Source: Shouchella oshimensis (GTDB lineage: Bacteria > Bacillota > Bacilli > Bacillales > Bacillaceae_D). Taken from it: a stretch of 64,000 bases of DNA. Positions 41,419-49,640 of the stretch are shown piece by piece. Under the pieces are notes generated by a model. It made no database searches. It worked only from the letters and a program-made list of their open reading frames with translations, and was not told the DNA's origin. The first letter of the stretch is position 1; every line of letters begins with the position of its first letter. A program made the position numbers and the translations under genes. The DNA is taken from the NCBI RefSeq assembly GCF_002019765.1, contig NZ_KV917380.1, forward strand, positions 2,452,667 through 2,516,666. Direction: 5' to 3'.

Positions 41419-43188
41419 ATGTTACGACGTTCTGAAAAATGGGCCATTGCGCTAGTAAGTGCGCTTATTATTAGCATGTTAATCATTAAGCCAGCACCAA
41501 ACATGCACCGAGCATCCATCCATCAACAATCTACTGACCGTTTAAATGCTTCTGTTTCACAAGAAGCAATTGACCACCTACAAGCAGAAGATCTTGCCCT
41601 TACCACCAATATGATGTTTCATTCGTTTACAACAAGCTTAGAAGAATGGACAACGAGAGAACAGCTTGACAGAAAGTTAGAAGAAGAAGTTGAACAGCAT
41701 CCTTTTATTGAAGGAATTGCACTTGTTGATGGGACAAGTCAAGTTATTGAAAAAGCAGGCTCTCCTTTACATCTTGACGAGCTACCTGTTTTTACTACCA
41801 CCTATAATGCCATTCAGTATTCTCTGCCTTATCAAAAAGAAGATCAATCCTACATTATGGTAAAGAAGGCATTAACATCTGGCAACACCGTTATTAGCGA
41901 AATCAATCTTGCATTTATTCAATCTTTTTTATCAAAGCATGCTATGATCGCTGATAGTGAAGGAACACTCTTTATGTCTGGTGAAAACGCTCAAGTCGAT
42001 TTCAATCAACAAACAAGCTTACCAGACGGCCAACAAGCAACAACCGTTCCAGGCTTAAATTGGAATATTTACGTTAATTCACACACAAAGAGTCAAGATA
42101 ACCCTATTGTCGCTGAAGAAGTCATTGTCAAACTAGCACCTCATACAAATGTTGAACAATGGGCCAGTAAAAACGATCATACTGTTCTAAAAGAAAACCA
42201 TCCTTACGTTGTATTACAATCAACCATTGAAGAAGATGCCTATATTCAAAAGCTAAGGAACGACGAAGCCGTCATCTTTGCTGAGCACAATTATTCTTTT
42301 GTAAATAAAGCCGTTATTCAAGAAACGAAAGTAGAACCAAATGATGAATTTTTTAAACCCTATCAGTGGAATTTAGAACAAATTGACATTGAAGAGGGTT
42401 GGAATTATGCCAATGGTTCTGATACGACAATTGCAATAATCGATTCAGGTGTCGATCCAGAGCACCCAGACCTTCAAGGAAAATTAGTGGAGGGCTACAA
42501 TGCAATTGATGATACATCCAACGCTATTGATGATAATGGACATGGCACGCATGTTGCTGGTATCGCTGCTGCATTAACAAACAATGTTGAAGGAATTGCC
42601 GGTGTCTCTTGGCAGAGTAAAATTATGCCTATTAAAGTATTGAATACGGATGGAGAAGGTTCTTCTTTTTCTGTCGCTAGAGGTATCTATTGGGCGGTCG
42701 ATCATGGAGCTGATGTGATTAATATGAGTTTAGGTGATTATTATCACTCTGATGTTTTGTATGATGCCATTGAATATGCCTATGATCAAGGCGTTACACT
42801 GATTAGCGCTTCCGGTAATGAAAATACAGATGATCAAATGTACCCTGCTGCCTATCCACAGGTCATCACGGTTGCTTCTGTTAATCAAGATAAAAACCGC
42901 TCTTTTTTCTCGAATTACGGGGATTATGTAGATGTTTCGGCACCTGGTGAGCATATCCCAAGTACGTACCTTGAAAACCAATATATTTTACTGTCTGGTA
43001 CTTCTATGGCCGCTCCACATGTTGCTGGTCTAGCGGCACTCGTGCATTCCACTAATCCCTCATTAACAAATGAGGAAATTGGGAACCTTATTTTAGGTCA
43101 TGCCAATCAGTTAGGAGACGGAGATTTTAATGTTTATTATGGTTATGGAGAAATTGATGTTAACGATACTCTCACATCGATTGACTAA
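41419..43188 (+). CDS. Subtilase-family (S8) serine protease with extended N-terminal sensor-like region
   Basis: 589 residues. A membrane anchor or signal (residues 8-26) is followed by an unusual region of about 180 residues, then an inhibitor-I9/fervidolysin-like propeptide (EEVIVKLAPHTNVEQWAS ... VIFAEHNYSFV, about 232-295), then the S8 domain. Catalytic residues: Asp342 (IAIIDSGVD), His375 (NGHGTHVAG), Ser529 (SGTSMAAPHVAG). The first extra region contains HPFIEGIALVDGTSQVIEKAG, which resembles an extracellular Cache-type sensor. The protease should act outside the cell, perhaps tethered. GAAGGAGAA precedes the ATG. Confidence 0.88.
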   Translation: MLRRSEKWAIALVSALIISMLIIKPAPNMHRASIHQQSTDRLNASVSQEAIDHLQAEDLALTTNMMFHSFTTSLEEWTTREQLDRKLEEEVEQHPFIEGIALVDGTSQVIEKAGSPLHLDELPVFTTTYNAIQYSLPYQKEDQSYIMVKKALTSGNTVISEINLAFIQSFLSKHAMIADSEGTLFMSGENAQVDFNQQTSLPDGQQATTVPGLNWNIYVNSHTKSQDNPIVAEEVIVKLAPHTNVEQWASKNDHTVLKENHPYVVLQSTIEEDAYIQKLRNDEAVIFAEHNYSFVNKAVIQETKVEPNDEFFKPYQWNLEQIDIEEGWNYANGSDTTIAIIDSGVDPEHPDLQGKLVEGYNAIDDTSNAIDDNGHGTHVAGIAAALTNNVEGIAGVSWQSKIMPIKVLNTDGEGSSFSVARGIYWAVDHGADVINMSLGDYYHSDVLYDAIEYAYDQGVTLISASGNENTDDQMYPAAYPQVITVASVNQDKNRSFFSNYGDYVDVSAPGEHIPSTYLENQYILLSGTSMAAPHVAGLAALVHSTNPSLTNEEIGNLILGHANQLGDGDFNVYYGYGEIDVNDTLTSID

Positions 43189-43208
43189 AGTCGCCTCTAA
43201 AGGATAAG

Positions 43209-43287
43209 TAAAAAGCGCTATTCATGAAGCAACGTACCGTTTCACGGCATCGTAACGTCTTCATTGAATGCGCTTTTTCTTTTTCCA
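43209..43287 (+). terminator. Long imperfect hairpin after the subtilase gene
   Basis: AAAAAGCGCTATTCATGAAG pairs, with two mismatches, with CTTCATTGAATGCGCTTTTT about 40 bases away; an inner imperfect pairing (ACGTTACGATG-like) may extend it. TTTTTCTTTTT follows. It starts about 20 bases after the subtilase stop. Confidence 0.7.
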
Positions 43288-43314
43288 CTCTATTTACGTT
43301 AAACGAATTTCTTT

Positions 43315-43548
43315 TCATCTTTTCTGAAAAGGAACCACTTTCGCTGATGATCGCTGATGAATTTCGCACAAGTACCCTTGTCTTTTTCTCTTTAGAAATG
43401 TTTCCCGCCGAATAGGTCTTGGGGCAGACCATTCAATAGAATGAAGATTACTCCACTTGTCATGGGTAATGTATTCCATTTTAAAATAATAAACCGATCC
43501 AGACGTGTATTGCTCACAAATATACTTTACTGTTTGTTTTGAGTGCAT
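43315..43548 (-). CDS. Hypothetical 77-residue protein (uncertain)
   Basis: Within the 505-base stretch 43189-43693 the only candidate gene is this 77-codon frame. The protein (MHSKQTVKYICEQYTSGSVYYFKMEYI...) is basic, with three Tyr/Phe-rich strands and no known motif. GGAG lies 13 bases before the ATG, farther than usual. I keep it with low confidence because codons look normal and no competing gene covers it. Its 3' end faces the long hairpin at 43209-43287. The rest of the stretch shows nothing else I can support. Confidence 0.35.
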   Translation of the reverse strand: MHSKQTVKYICEQYTSGSVYYFKMEYITHDKWSNLHSIEWSAPRPIRRETFLKRKRQGYLCEIHQRSSAKVVPFQKR

Positions 43549-43693
43549 ATCGCAAGGTCGCGCTCCTTTTTCTTTTTATTGTACCCAAGGATTTTTACAC
43601 TCATTCAGAGGATACTAATCTTGACGGACTCGAAAAGAGCGTTTACGATTATAAGGAGCACATGAAAATCTAACACAAAGAAGTGATACATGT

Positions 43694-44131
43694 ATGCAAA
43701 CATTAAGAGATCGTTTATTAACAGACAATGAAATTGCTCCATTAATTATATCTGCCGACAAGGTAGCACATGTCCAATTAAACAACCCTTTGCAACACGC
43801 ATTACTTGTTCTGATCAAATCTGGCTACACAGCGATTCCCGTTTTAGATTCTTCTTTTCACTTAAGAGGCATGATTAGCAAATCATTAATATTGGATTCT
43901 TTATTAGGCGAACATGACTTTGAACTTGATCGGTTATCAACGTTAACCGTTGGCGATTGTATGAATCAAGATGTTCCGTGCATCCGTCCTGAAGCAACAT
44001 TCTCTAAAGCGCTCTCGCTATCGATTAATCATCCTTTTTTATGCGTCGTCGATGATCAAAAAGCATTTACAGGAATATTAACAAGACGTTCCATTTTAAA
44101 ATTAATTAGCAAATACATGCACCAACACTAA
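43694..44131 (+). CDS. CBS-pair protein, c-di-AMP-binding CbpB/DarB-like
   Basis: 145 residues consisting almost entirely of two CBS domains (about 10-75 and 78-140; SGYTAIPVLDSSFHLRGMIS and NHPFLCVVDDQKAFTGILTRR). Length and layout match CbpB of Listeria and DarB (YkuL) of B. subtilis, which bind c-di-AMP and, when free, bind Rel and pyruvate carboxylase. Role assigned by family resemblance. Here it may connect potassium or osmotic status to metabolism. Ends 4 bases into the convergent SRPBCC gene. Confidence 0.78.
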   Translation: MQTLRDRLLTDNEIAPLIISADKVAHVQLNNPLQHALLVLIKSGYTAIPVLDSSFHLRGMISKSLILDSLLGEHDFELDRLSTLTVGDCMNQDVPCIRPEATFSKALSLSINHPFLCVVDDQKAFTGILTRRSILKLISKYMHQH

Positions 44132-44544
44132 GACTTAAAAAAGTTCGTTAGTTGCTTCTCTCGGCTTTTAAACATCCATTTTAGCCCTTTTACCGCTAAA
44201 CTAGCTGGTACTACCGACGAAAACCAAATGTGATCCATCATAATTGTTCCGTCTTTTCCTTTACTAAATTGATGAGTATGCTCCCAATACGAAAAAGGAA
44301 ACGGCGGATTTTCCATTTTATCTTTAAACTCATGTGGCGCATCCTCTGAAAGAATAGTCGTTTTAAACTGAATACGTCCTCCTGTGTAAGGAACTCGAAC
44401 CAGAATGGAACCTCCTTCTTGTGATACATGTACAGGCGGGAAAGTTTGTATACGCGCTAAATTGTCTGGCTCCGAAAAAAACGCCCATGCCTCTTCTAAG
44501 GAAACAGGAAGGTAGGTTTTATACGTGAAAAGATAACGCTCCAT
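44128..44544 (-). CDS. SRPBCC (START-like) domain protein
   Basis: About 138 residues with a START/Bet v 1-like pattern: TYLPVSLEEAWAFFSEPDNLARI at the start and WEHTHQFSKGKDGTIMMDHIWFSS near 85-108, then a C-terminal helix ending KSREKQLTNFFKS. Such proteins bind lipids or other hydrophobic ligands; none is indicated here. The ATG at 44544 (MERYLFTYK) has GAGGAGG 6 bases before it, inside a longer frame that starts at 44568. It lies just after the yaaR-like gene and may be co-transcribed. Confidence 0.78.
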   Translation of the reverse strand: MERYLFTYKTYLPVSLEEAWAFFSEPDNLARIQTFPPVHVSQEGGSILVRVPYTGGRIQFKTTILSEDAPHEFKDKMENPPFPFSYWEHTHQFSKGKDGTIMMDHIWFSSVVPASLAVKGLKWMFKSREKQLTNFFKS

Positions 44545-44560
44545 TTCATCCTCCTCATCG

Positions 44561-45001
44561 TTATACATAAATTTCGAGCAAGATGCCCTCTAACTTTCCT
44601 ACCCTTTTTAATAAATCCATACTCGTTTTTTGCTCATCAAATAATTCTTTTGTCAAAAGATCCATTTCTTGATTTACCACGTGTACGAGTTGATGCTGTT
44701 TAAACTGACCAAATTGATGACTTGTTCTTACCGACACATGGTAACTATCATTTAATACATGCTTTAAACAGTCTTCTAATGATCGTCGAAAAGATGCCAA
44801 AGCTCCATAAGAACGCTGATTAACTAAATCCATTCCTTGTGTCTTTAAATGGTCAATCTTTTCAAATAAGTTACTAAGACTTTGTTGCTTTAATTGTTCT
44901 TGGAAGCGTTCCTTCTGACTCACTGATCCGTTGCTTTTTGTTTGTGCATGCCTAGCAGGTAAAGAGCTTGTACTTTTATTAATATGCTTAAGTTCGAACA
45001 T
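44561..45001 (-). CDS. yaaR: YaaR-family protein (DUF327)
   Basis: About 146 residues, same length as B. subtilis YaaR. The family pattern is visible: helical region FQEQLKQQSLSNLFEKIDHLKTQGMDLVNQRSYGALASFRRSLEDCLKHVLN and the end LLKRVGKLEGILLEIYV. Function unknown. In B. subtilis yaaR sits near tmk and yaaQ; here it is away from them. I chose ATG at 45001 (MFELKHINK) with GGGGAG 6 bases before it; the longer frame to 45094 lacks a ribosome binding site and overlaps the divergent gene's promoter region. Confidence 0.78.
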   Translation of the reverse strand: MFELKHINKSTSSLPARHAQTKSNGSVSQKERFQEQLKQQSLSNLFEKIDHLKTQGMDLVNQRSYGALASFRRSLEDCLKHVLNDSYHVSVRTSHQFGQFKQHQLVHVVNQEMDLLTKELFDEQKTSMDLLKRVGKLEGILLEIYV

Positions 45002-45121
45002 GAATTTCTCCCCAATCGTTCTCAAATCTATCCTTTTGGGACAATCTATATACTTTTCTTTAAAAGAATGGTAAAATGGAGTATTCATTCGCAAGACCTC
45101 CTACCAACTGGAGGTGTCAGA

Positions 45122-45319
45122 ATGCTTTTTTACACACACTTAACATCTAAATACTATTATGAAGAAAACATGAGCAAAATCAATCACTATTTACACGATT
45201 ATCGGGTAAAGCATGATTGTGCACCTACGATAAACGATTTGTCTCTCGCAACTGGAATACCGGAAGAAGAGATATTAGAGTGCATGGAGTTTGCGAATGA
45301 AGCCCATTACTTGATTTAA
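45122..45319 (+). CDS. Small protein resembling sigma-70 region 3
   Basis: 65 residues. After MLFYTHLTSKYYYEENMSKI comes NHYLHDYRVKHDCAPTINDLSLATGIPEEEILECMEF, which follows the region-3 pattern of sigma-B/F-type sigma factors (helix, 'h..aPTi.eLa..tGipeeeile..e.'). There is no region 2 or 4 and no room for one, so it is not a complete sigma factor. The ATG at 45122 has GGAGGTG 6 bases upstream. It could be a partial DNA-binding or anti-sigma partner, or just a helix-turn-helix protein. A hairpin follows its stop. The longer in-frame extension (from 44984) has no ribosome binding site. Confidence 0.65.
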   Translation: MLFYTHLTSKYYYEENMSKINHYLHDYRVKHDCAPTINDLSLATGIPEEEILECMEFANEAHYLI

Positions 45320-45344
45320 GCCGTCCACATATGTGAACGGCTTG
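45318..45344. terminator. Hairpin between mini-sigma-like gene and peptidase gene
   Basis: AAGCCGT-C-CACAT/ATGTG-A-ACGGCTT forms a near-perfect stem, followed by GTTTTC on plus. It lies between two convergent genes. Confidence 0.75.
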
Positions 45345-45350
45345 TTTTCA

Positions 45351-46469
45351 TTAGTGTTTTGCGGTTGTTTTCACAATCTCTATAATAACTTGAGCGATTT
45401 TCGCTAGGGAATGAACAGCAATTCGTTCGTTTGTCGTGTGGATTTTTTCGTAACCAACGGATAAATTAATGGTCGGAATTCCGAAACCAGAAATAACATT
45501 TGCATCACTTCCGCCTCCACTGGCCCGCATGGACGGTGTTAAGCCAAGGGCTTGAATTGCTTCATGTGCAATACGAACAACTTCAGCATCCTTTGTCTCT
45601 TTATACCCTGGGTAGGAATAATTAATGTGAACCTCACATGATGTGCCCATTTCTTTTGCGGCATTTTCAAATGCGTGCTTCATTGCCTCCACTTGCTTTT
45701 CAAGTTTGGCTTTCTCTAACGAACGGGCTTCAGCAGTAATTTCAACATAGTCACACACAATATTCGTTTGCGAACCACCTTCAAATCGACCAATGTTTGC
45801 AGTTGTTTCATTATCAATTCGACCAAGTGGCATCTGCGCGACAGCTTTTGATGCTACTGAAATGGCTGAAATGCCTTTTTCCGGCTCAACACCTGCGTGG
45901 GCCGTCTTTCCAAACACTTTCGTTACAAGTTTCGCTTGAGAAGGTGCTGCCGTTATCATGCCACCCACTTCCCCATCGCTATCTAGTGCATAACCATAAA
46001 CCGCACGCACCAAATTCTGGTCAAGCGCTTTTGCCCCAACCAAACCTGATTCTTCCCCCACAGTAATAATAAATTGGATGTCACCATGCTCAACTTCATG
46101 CTCTTTTAAGACTCGAATGGCTTCTAGCATTGCGGCAATACCAGCCTTATCGTCTGCACCAAGAATGGTTGTTCCATCTGTTCGTATGTATCCGTCTTCA
46201 ACGATTGGTTGAATGTTCTTCCCCGGAACCACCGTATCCATATGCGATGTGAAATAAATGGTTTTAATCGCTTTCGTGCTTGTCCCAGGTAATGTACAAA
46301 CTAAATTGTTTGCACCATGACCCGTTTTTTCTTGTGCTTGATCTTCTTCCACCTTCAAACCTAATTCGGAAAATTTCTTTTTTAATAAAACTGCTATTTC
46401 TGCTTCATGTTTCGTTTCAGAACTAACCTTAACCAATTCAATAAATTCATTCACGATTCTTTCTGTCAT
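45351..46469 (-). CDS. M20-family metallopeptidase, tripeptidase T-like
   Basis: 372 residues. Zinc-site motifs of the M20 family are visible: YFTSHMDTVVPG (near residue 72), TILGADDKAGIAAMLEA (near 105), TVGEESGLVGAKAL (near 138; EE carries the catalytic Glu) and ASGGGSDANVISGFGIPTINLSVG (near 320). It matches the PepT-like subfamily that cleaves N-terminal residues from di- or tripeptides in the cytosol. Exact peptide preference unknown. Monocistronic. Confidence 0.87.
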   Translation of the reverse strand: MTERIVNEFIELVKVSSETKHEAEIAVLLKKKFSELGLKVEEDQAQEKTGHGANNLVCTLPGTSTKAIKTIYFTSHMDTVVPGKNIQPIVEDGYIRTDGTTILGADDKAGIAAMLEAIRVLKEHEVEHGDIQFIITVGEESGLVGAKALDQNLVRAVYGYALDSDGEVGGMITAAPSQAKLVTKVFGKTAHAGVEPEKGISAISVASKAVAQMPLGRIDNETTANIGRFEGGSQTNIVCDYVEITAEARSLEKAKLEKQVEAMKHAFENAAKEMGTSCEVHINYSYPGYKETKDAEVVRIAHEAIQALGLTPSMRASGGGSDANVISGFGIPTINLSVGYEKIHTTNERIAVHSLAKIAQVIIEIVKTTAKH

Positions 46470-46530
46470 TGTTTTTCTTCACTCCATTTAACTATAATCC
46501 CTTTTATCATAACGAATATTGCTGCACTTT

Positions 46531-46938
46531 TCATGTTTGGTGCTCACATAATTCAATTAACACATCGTTTGTACACGCCGGCTTTATAAAATTAATTCGT
46601 TTCCCCTTACTTCCTATCTTCGCCTTTTCATAAATAAATTCATAACCATTCTGTTCTAACACGTCTTGTAGCATTTGTAAATCAGAGCTTAGCAGTGCTA
46701 AATGGTGAAAGCACGGAGAAGGATGTCTCGCTACGTATCGTTGCAAGGAATGATTCTCTGGAAATGGTAAAAGCAACTCAATGGAAAAGGATCCGACTTG
46801 CACATGATAAACCGTTACTTGCTGTTCTTGTATCCTTTCTTGCTTTCCTTCTGTTGCAGCAAAAAGAGAAAAAAAACGCGCGATCTCTTCTTTGGATTTT
46901 ACAACATATGCAATATGATCTAATTTAATATCAAGCAT
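46531..46938 (-). CDS. VOC-superfamily protein, methylmalonyl-CoA epimerase-like
   Basis: 135 residues with the paired beta-alpha-beta-beta-beta modules of the vicinal oxygen chelate fold: LDHIAYVVKSKEEIARFF at the start, then SIELLLPF, CFHHLALLSSDLQMLQDVL and NFIKPACTNDVLIELCEH. His7, a Glu in IELL, His78 and the last Glu would bind the metal. The second-strand 'FHHLAL' motif is typical of methylmalonyl-CoA epimerase, but no mutase gene is nearby, so the substrate stays open. Confidence 0.8.
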   Translation of the reverse strand: MLDIKLDHIAYVVKSKEEIARFFSLFAATEGKQERIQEQQVTVYHVQVGSFSIELLLPFPENHSLQRYVARHPSPCFHHLALLSSDLQMLQDVLEQNGYEFIYEKAKIGSKGKRINFIKPACTNDVLIELCEHQT

Positions 46939-47009
46939 AAAACACCTCTTGTTGCTTTCTAGGCAATCAGTTACACTAACAGTAGAATAGTGTGAGTGGG
47001 GTGAAGACT

Positions 47010-47108
47010 ATGCCACGAAAATTTCAACGATTAATTATTTATATTATGATTGCAACACTCGTATTAGGGGGCGTGTTTACCGCAGCTGCCGGTTTAGGCA
47101 TGTTTTAA
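47010..47108 (+). CDS. Stressosome-associated small membrane protein Prli42-like
   Basis: A 32-codon gene: a basic start (MPRKFQRL) followed by one membrane helix (IIYIMIATLVLGGVFTAAAGLGMF). Prli42 of Listeria (about 31 residues) has the same layout: Lys/Arg-rich N-terminus, 'vvYiMiiiMvls' helix, and a GMF end. Prli42 anchors the stressosome to the membrane and is needed to sense oxidative stress there. GGGGTG lies before the ATG. It is easily missed by gene callers. The identity rests on pattern and length. Confidence 0.7.
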   Translation: MPRKFQRLIIYIMIATLVLGGVFTAAAGLGMF

Positions 47109-47182
47109 TTCTACCTTTAAAGTAGACAAGCCAGGCGGGGTCATATGCGATTTCCGCCTGTAGCCTGTTAATCCATACCTGA

Positions 47183-47686
47183 TTACTTTAACAGCTTATA
47201 TTGCTTTCCTAACGCCGCAAAGCTTTTGGTTTCTTTCACTACAATTACTTTACTTCCAATTTCTACTCTCTCATATACGTACTCTACAGAGGTATTTTCT
47301 AAACGAACACAGCCTAAAGAAGCGTGATAACCTATGGAATGAGGTTGATTTGTGCCGTGTAATCCATATGTACGCCCATTCGTTCCATTCGCATCAAATC
47401 CAATCCACCTGCTGCCAAGCGGATTTCGTTTATCCCCTCCAGCTATATTCTTCTTGCGGTAGTAAGGTTGCTTTGCTTTCACAAGCACAGTGAATTCACC
47501 AAGAGGTGTTTCTTCTCCCTTTTTCCCACTTGCAACTGGAAACACATCGCTTATACGATTCGCTTCAATTATTGCCATCTCATTTGTTTGGACATTTACA
47601 ATAACCGCTGCTTTCTCCACTGGAAACGGATCAGGAAGTAACGTTGATAGCAGAACGAAAGTAAACAGAAAAAAAGACCATTTCAC
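47183..47686 (-). CDS. L,D-transpeptidase (YkuD family), secreted
   Basis: About 167 residues. Signal peptide MKWSFFLFTFVLLSTLLPDPFPVEKA, then a YkuD domain with HGTNQPHSIGYHASLGCVRLENTSVEYVYE; His and the Cys of SLGCVR form the catalytic pair, with the Arg conserved. It forms or edits 3-3 cross-links or attaches proteins to peptidoglycan on the cell surface. I chose GTG at 47686 with AGGGGTG upstream; the longer frame starting at 47716 places charged residues ahead of the signal. Confidence 0.87.
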   Translation of the reverse strand: MKWSFFLFTFVLLSTLLPDPFPVEKAAVIVNVQTNEMAIIEANRISDVFPVASGKKGEETPLGEFTVLVKAKQPYYRKKNIAGGDKRNPLGSRWIGFDANGTNGRTYGLHGTNQPHSIGYHASLGCVRLENTSVEYVYERVEIGSKVIVVKETKSFAALGKQYKLLK

Positions 47687-47716
47687 ATTTGTCACCCCTA
47701 TGAAGTTGAACTCCAT

Positions 47717-48700
47717 TTAGGGTTTGCTCAATGACCTCTTTTTATCCGATTTTTGCACCCAAAGCGCATCTTTCGTTTTTAAATATTGTTCAAATTCAAA
47801 CACAATTAAAAGAAGGGAAGACCGACTTTCAAACTCTTCTCTCGTTTTTGGAAGCGGCATGTTTCGAAATTCTGTGCGCATTTCTTCAAGCTGTAAAAGA
47901 AAATACGCGACTGAATTTGTAGGACTAACTGCGCGTGACAGCTCTTCTAAGAAATTAGCGACTTTTTCTTGCTGAGGTACTGATCCATTAATTCTTGTTA
48001 AATGTGGCATTAACCGTTCAATAATTTCAAGTTGCTTCTCACGCATTGAAAAATAATGATAGTAGTGATTTTCTTCTGTCAAGAGATGATTTTGCATCGT
48101 AACAAAGGCGACTTTTTTACTTTCCTTTAACACTTTATCTAACTGAGGAAGTTCATTTCCATCCCAGCTGCTTTCTCCTGCACGAATATAAATGGAAAGA
48201 TGCTTCAGCGTTGATTTAAGCAACTCCTCTACTTCCATACGCCGCTGTCTTAATAGTTTATCTTTGGAAGGCATATATAAATTCATTACAAGCGCTGTTC
48301 CAATTCCAATAAAAATAAGCTGTAGCTCGTTCCAATAAAAGCCAATAGATGTTTCACCAACAACATATAAGTGCATAACAATAACGGAACTCGTTACAAT
48401 TCCATCGCTTGCTTTTACGAGTAAGACAACTGGGATAAAAAGTAAAATAAAGAGCGCAGCGGCAACAGGGGTGTACCCGAGTAATTCAAACAGAACTGAA
48501 CTCATAATTAATCCGATGATACAAGCAATAAAGCGCGCCCATGACACTAGAAGGGAGTTTCTACGGGTAACCGAAATACAAAGAATGGTAATGATTGCCG
48601 CAGAAGAAGCAAAGTTTAATTCAAGTAACTGCGCTATGGAAAGTGAAATCAATACACCGATTGCCGTTTTTAAAGTTCGATAGCCAATTCTAAATTTCAT
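47717..48700 (-). CDS. Aromatic acid exporter family protein (YqjA-like)
   Basis: 327 residues. The N-terminal half has about six hydrophobic segments (ArAE_1/FUSC-like; TLKTAIGVLISLSIAQLLELNFASSAAIITILC...), the rest is a cytosolic helical domain (from PSKDKLLRQRRMEVEELL). The family is thought to export aromatic acids in analogy with AaeB. Substrate unproven. It lies 31 bases upstream of the L,D-transpeptidase start on the same strand, so the two may be co-transcribed. Confidence 0.82.
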   Translation of the reverse strand: MKFRIGYRTLKTAIGVLISLSIAQLLELNFASSAAIITILCISVTRRNSLLVSWARFIACIIGLIMSSVLFELLGYTPVAAALFILLFIPVVLLVKASDGIVTSSVIVMHLYVVGETSIGFYWNELQLIFIGIGTALVMNLYMPSKDKLLRQRRMEVEELLKSTLKHLSIYIRAGESSWDGNELPQLDKVLKESKKVAFVTMQNHLLTEENHYYHYFSMREKQLEIIERLMPHLTRINGSVPQQEKVANFLEELSRAVSPTNSVAYFLLQLEEMRTEFRNMPLPKTREEFESRSSLLLIVFEFEQYLKTKDALWVQKSDKKRSLSKP

Positions 48701-48767
48701 GATACCCCTATTTCTATAAGTAGTACGCTTAGTTTATCACGTTAGAAGATTAAAAATCTATTTTGAA

Positions 48768-49490
48768 TCAATCATTTTTTGCATGAAACGGGCAGGCGCC
48801 TGTAATCGGTACGCAATCATCTCCAATAAAAAACTGCTTCCATTCCCGATGTTCAACATCACCATAATGGCTTATATCCGGATGTTTTGGTATTTGATCC
48901 CACGCCTCTACCCTTTTCCGAACAGCTTCTCGAGAATTATGCCCTTTAGGCTCAGTCCCTTCTAAACCTTGAAAAATTTCTCGAGGTTGAAAACCGATAA
49001 CCATACTTTGCCCTAAATCTCGTGTAATACGCTGCTTGTATGCAGGTGTATTGGCAAAAGCAAACATGGATTGACCATTAAAACAAAAGGACCATAAATG
49101 ATGATTCGGATCACTCGGTGTATGAGTTGGCCATACACTTTCATCTTTATCGTTTAAGTATTGCAAGATATCCCAAAAATAGCGCCGGTAATAATCCAAC
49201 GTTTGCTCCTGTTCTTCAGGCTCAATAAACACAAAAAGTCCACGCCGAATAAGCGGGCGTTTCGCCATTAATGATTGAAACGCTCGTAATGTACTCGGAA
49301 GTGACGTCCAATCAGCATGGGACAAAAAGGAATAGCGTAACTCTCCCTTACGTTCTCCTTTTTGTCCAAAGAAACATGGAAACGTTTGATCCGTCACAAC
49401 ATGACTATATTGTTCGTAACTTTTGTTTACCCAGGTAGGTACAGCATCCGAACGCATTTCTTCAGTCGTTAATAAGCGTGATGCTTTCAT
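48768..49490 (-). CDS. YqcI/YcgG-family protein
   Basis: About 240 residues, recognised by TFPCFFGQKGERKGELRYSF near residue 43, and DYYRRYFWDILQYLNDKDESVWP with HLWSFCFNGQSMFAFANTPAY further on. The family is widespread in Bacillus and some actinomycetes and has no proven function; the conserved Cys, His and Trp suggest an enzyme. I chose ATG at 49490, 6 bases after GGAGGGG; the longer frame at 49511 begins inside that region. Confidence 0.8.
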   Translation of the reverse strand: MKASRLLTTEEMRSDAVPTWVNKSYEQYSHVVTDQTFPCFFGQKGERKGELRYSFLSHADWTSLPSTLRAFQSLMAKRPLIRRGLFVFIEPEEQEQTLDYYRRYFWDILQYLNDKDESVWPTHTPSDPNHHLWSFCFNGQSMFAFANTPAYKQRITRDLGQSMVIGFQPREIFQGLEGTEPKGHNSREAVRKRVEAWDQIPKHPDISHYGDVEHREWKQFFIGDDCVPITGACPFHAKND

Positions 49491-49640
49491 ATAGAACCCC
49501 TCCTTTACCATTCCTTTTCATCTTATGAAGCCCTAACAGAATCTAGACACTTTTTTACAAATAAAGCATGTCTAAAATCGTCTACGCCCACATTATTATA
49601 AGAATAAAGCATGTCTGTTGTGTAAGGAGAGTGTTATTGG

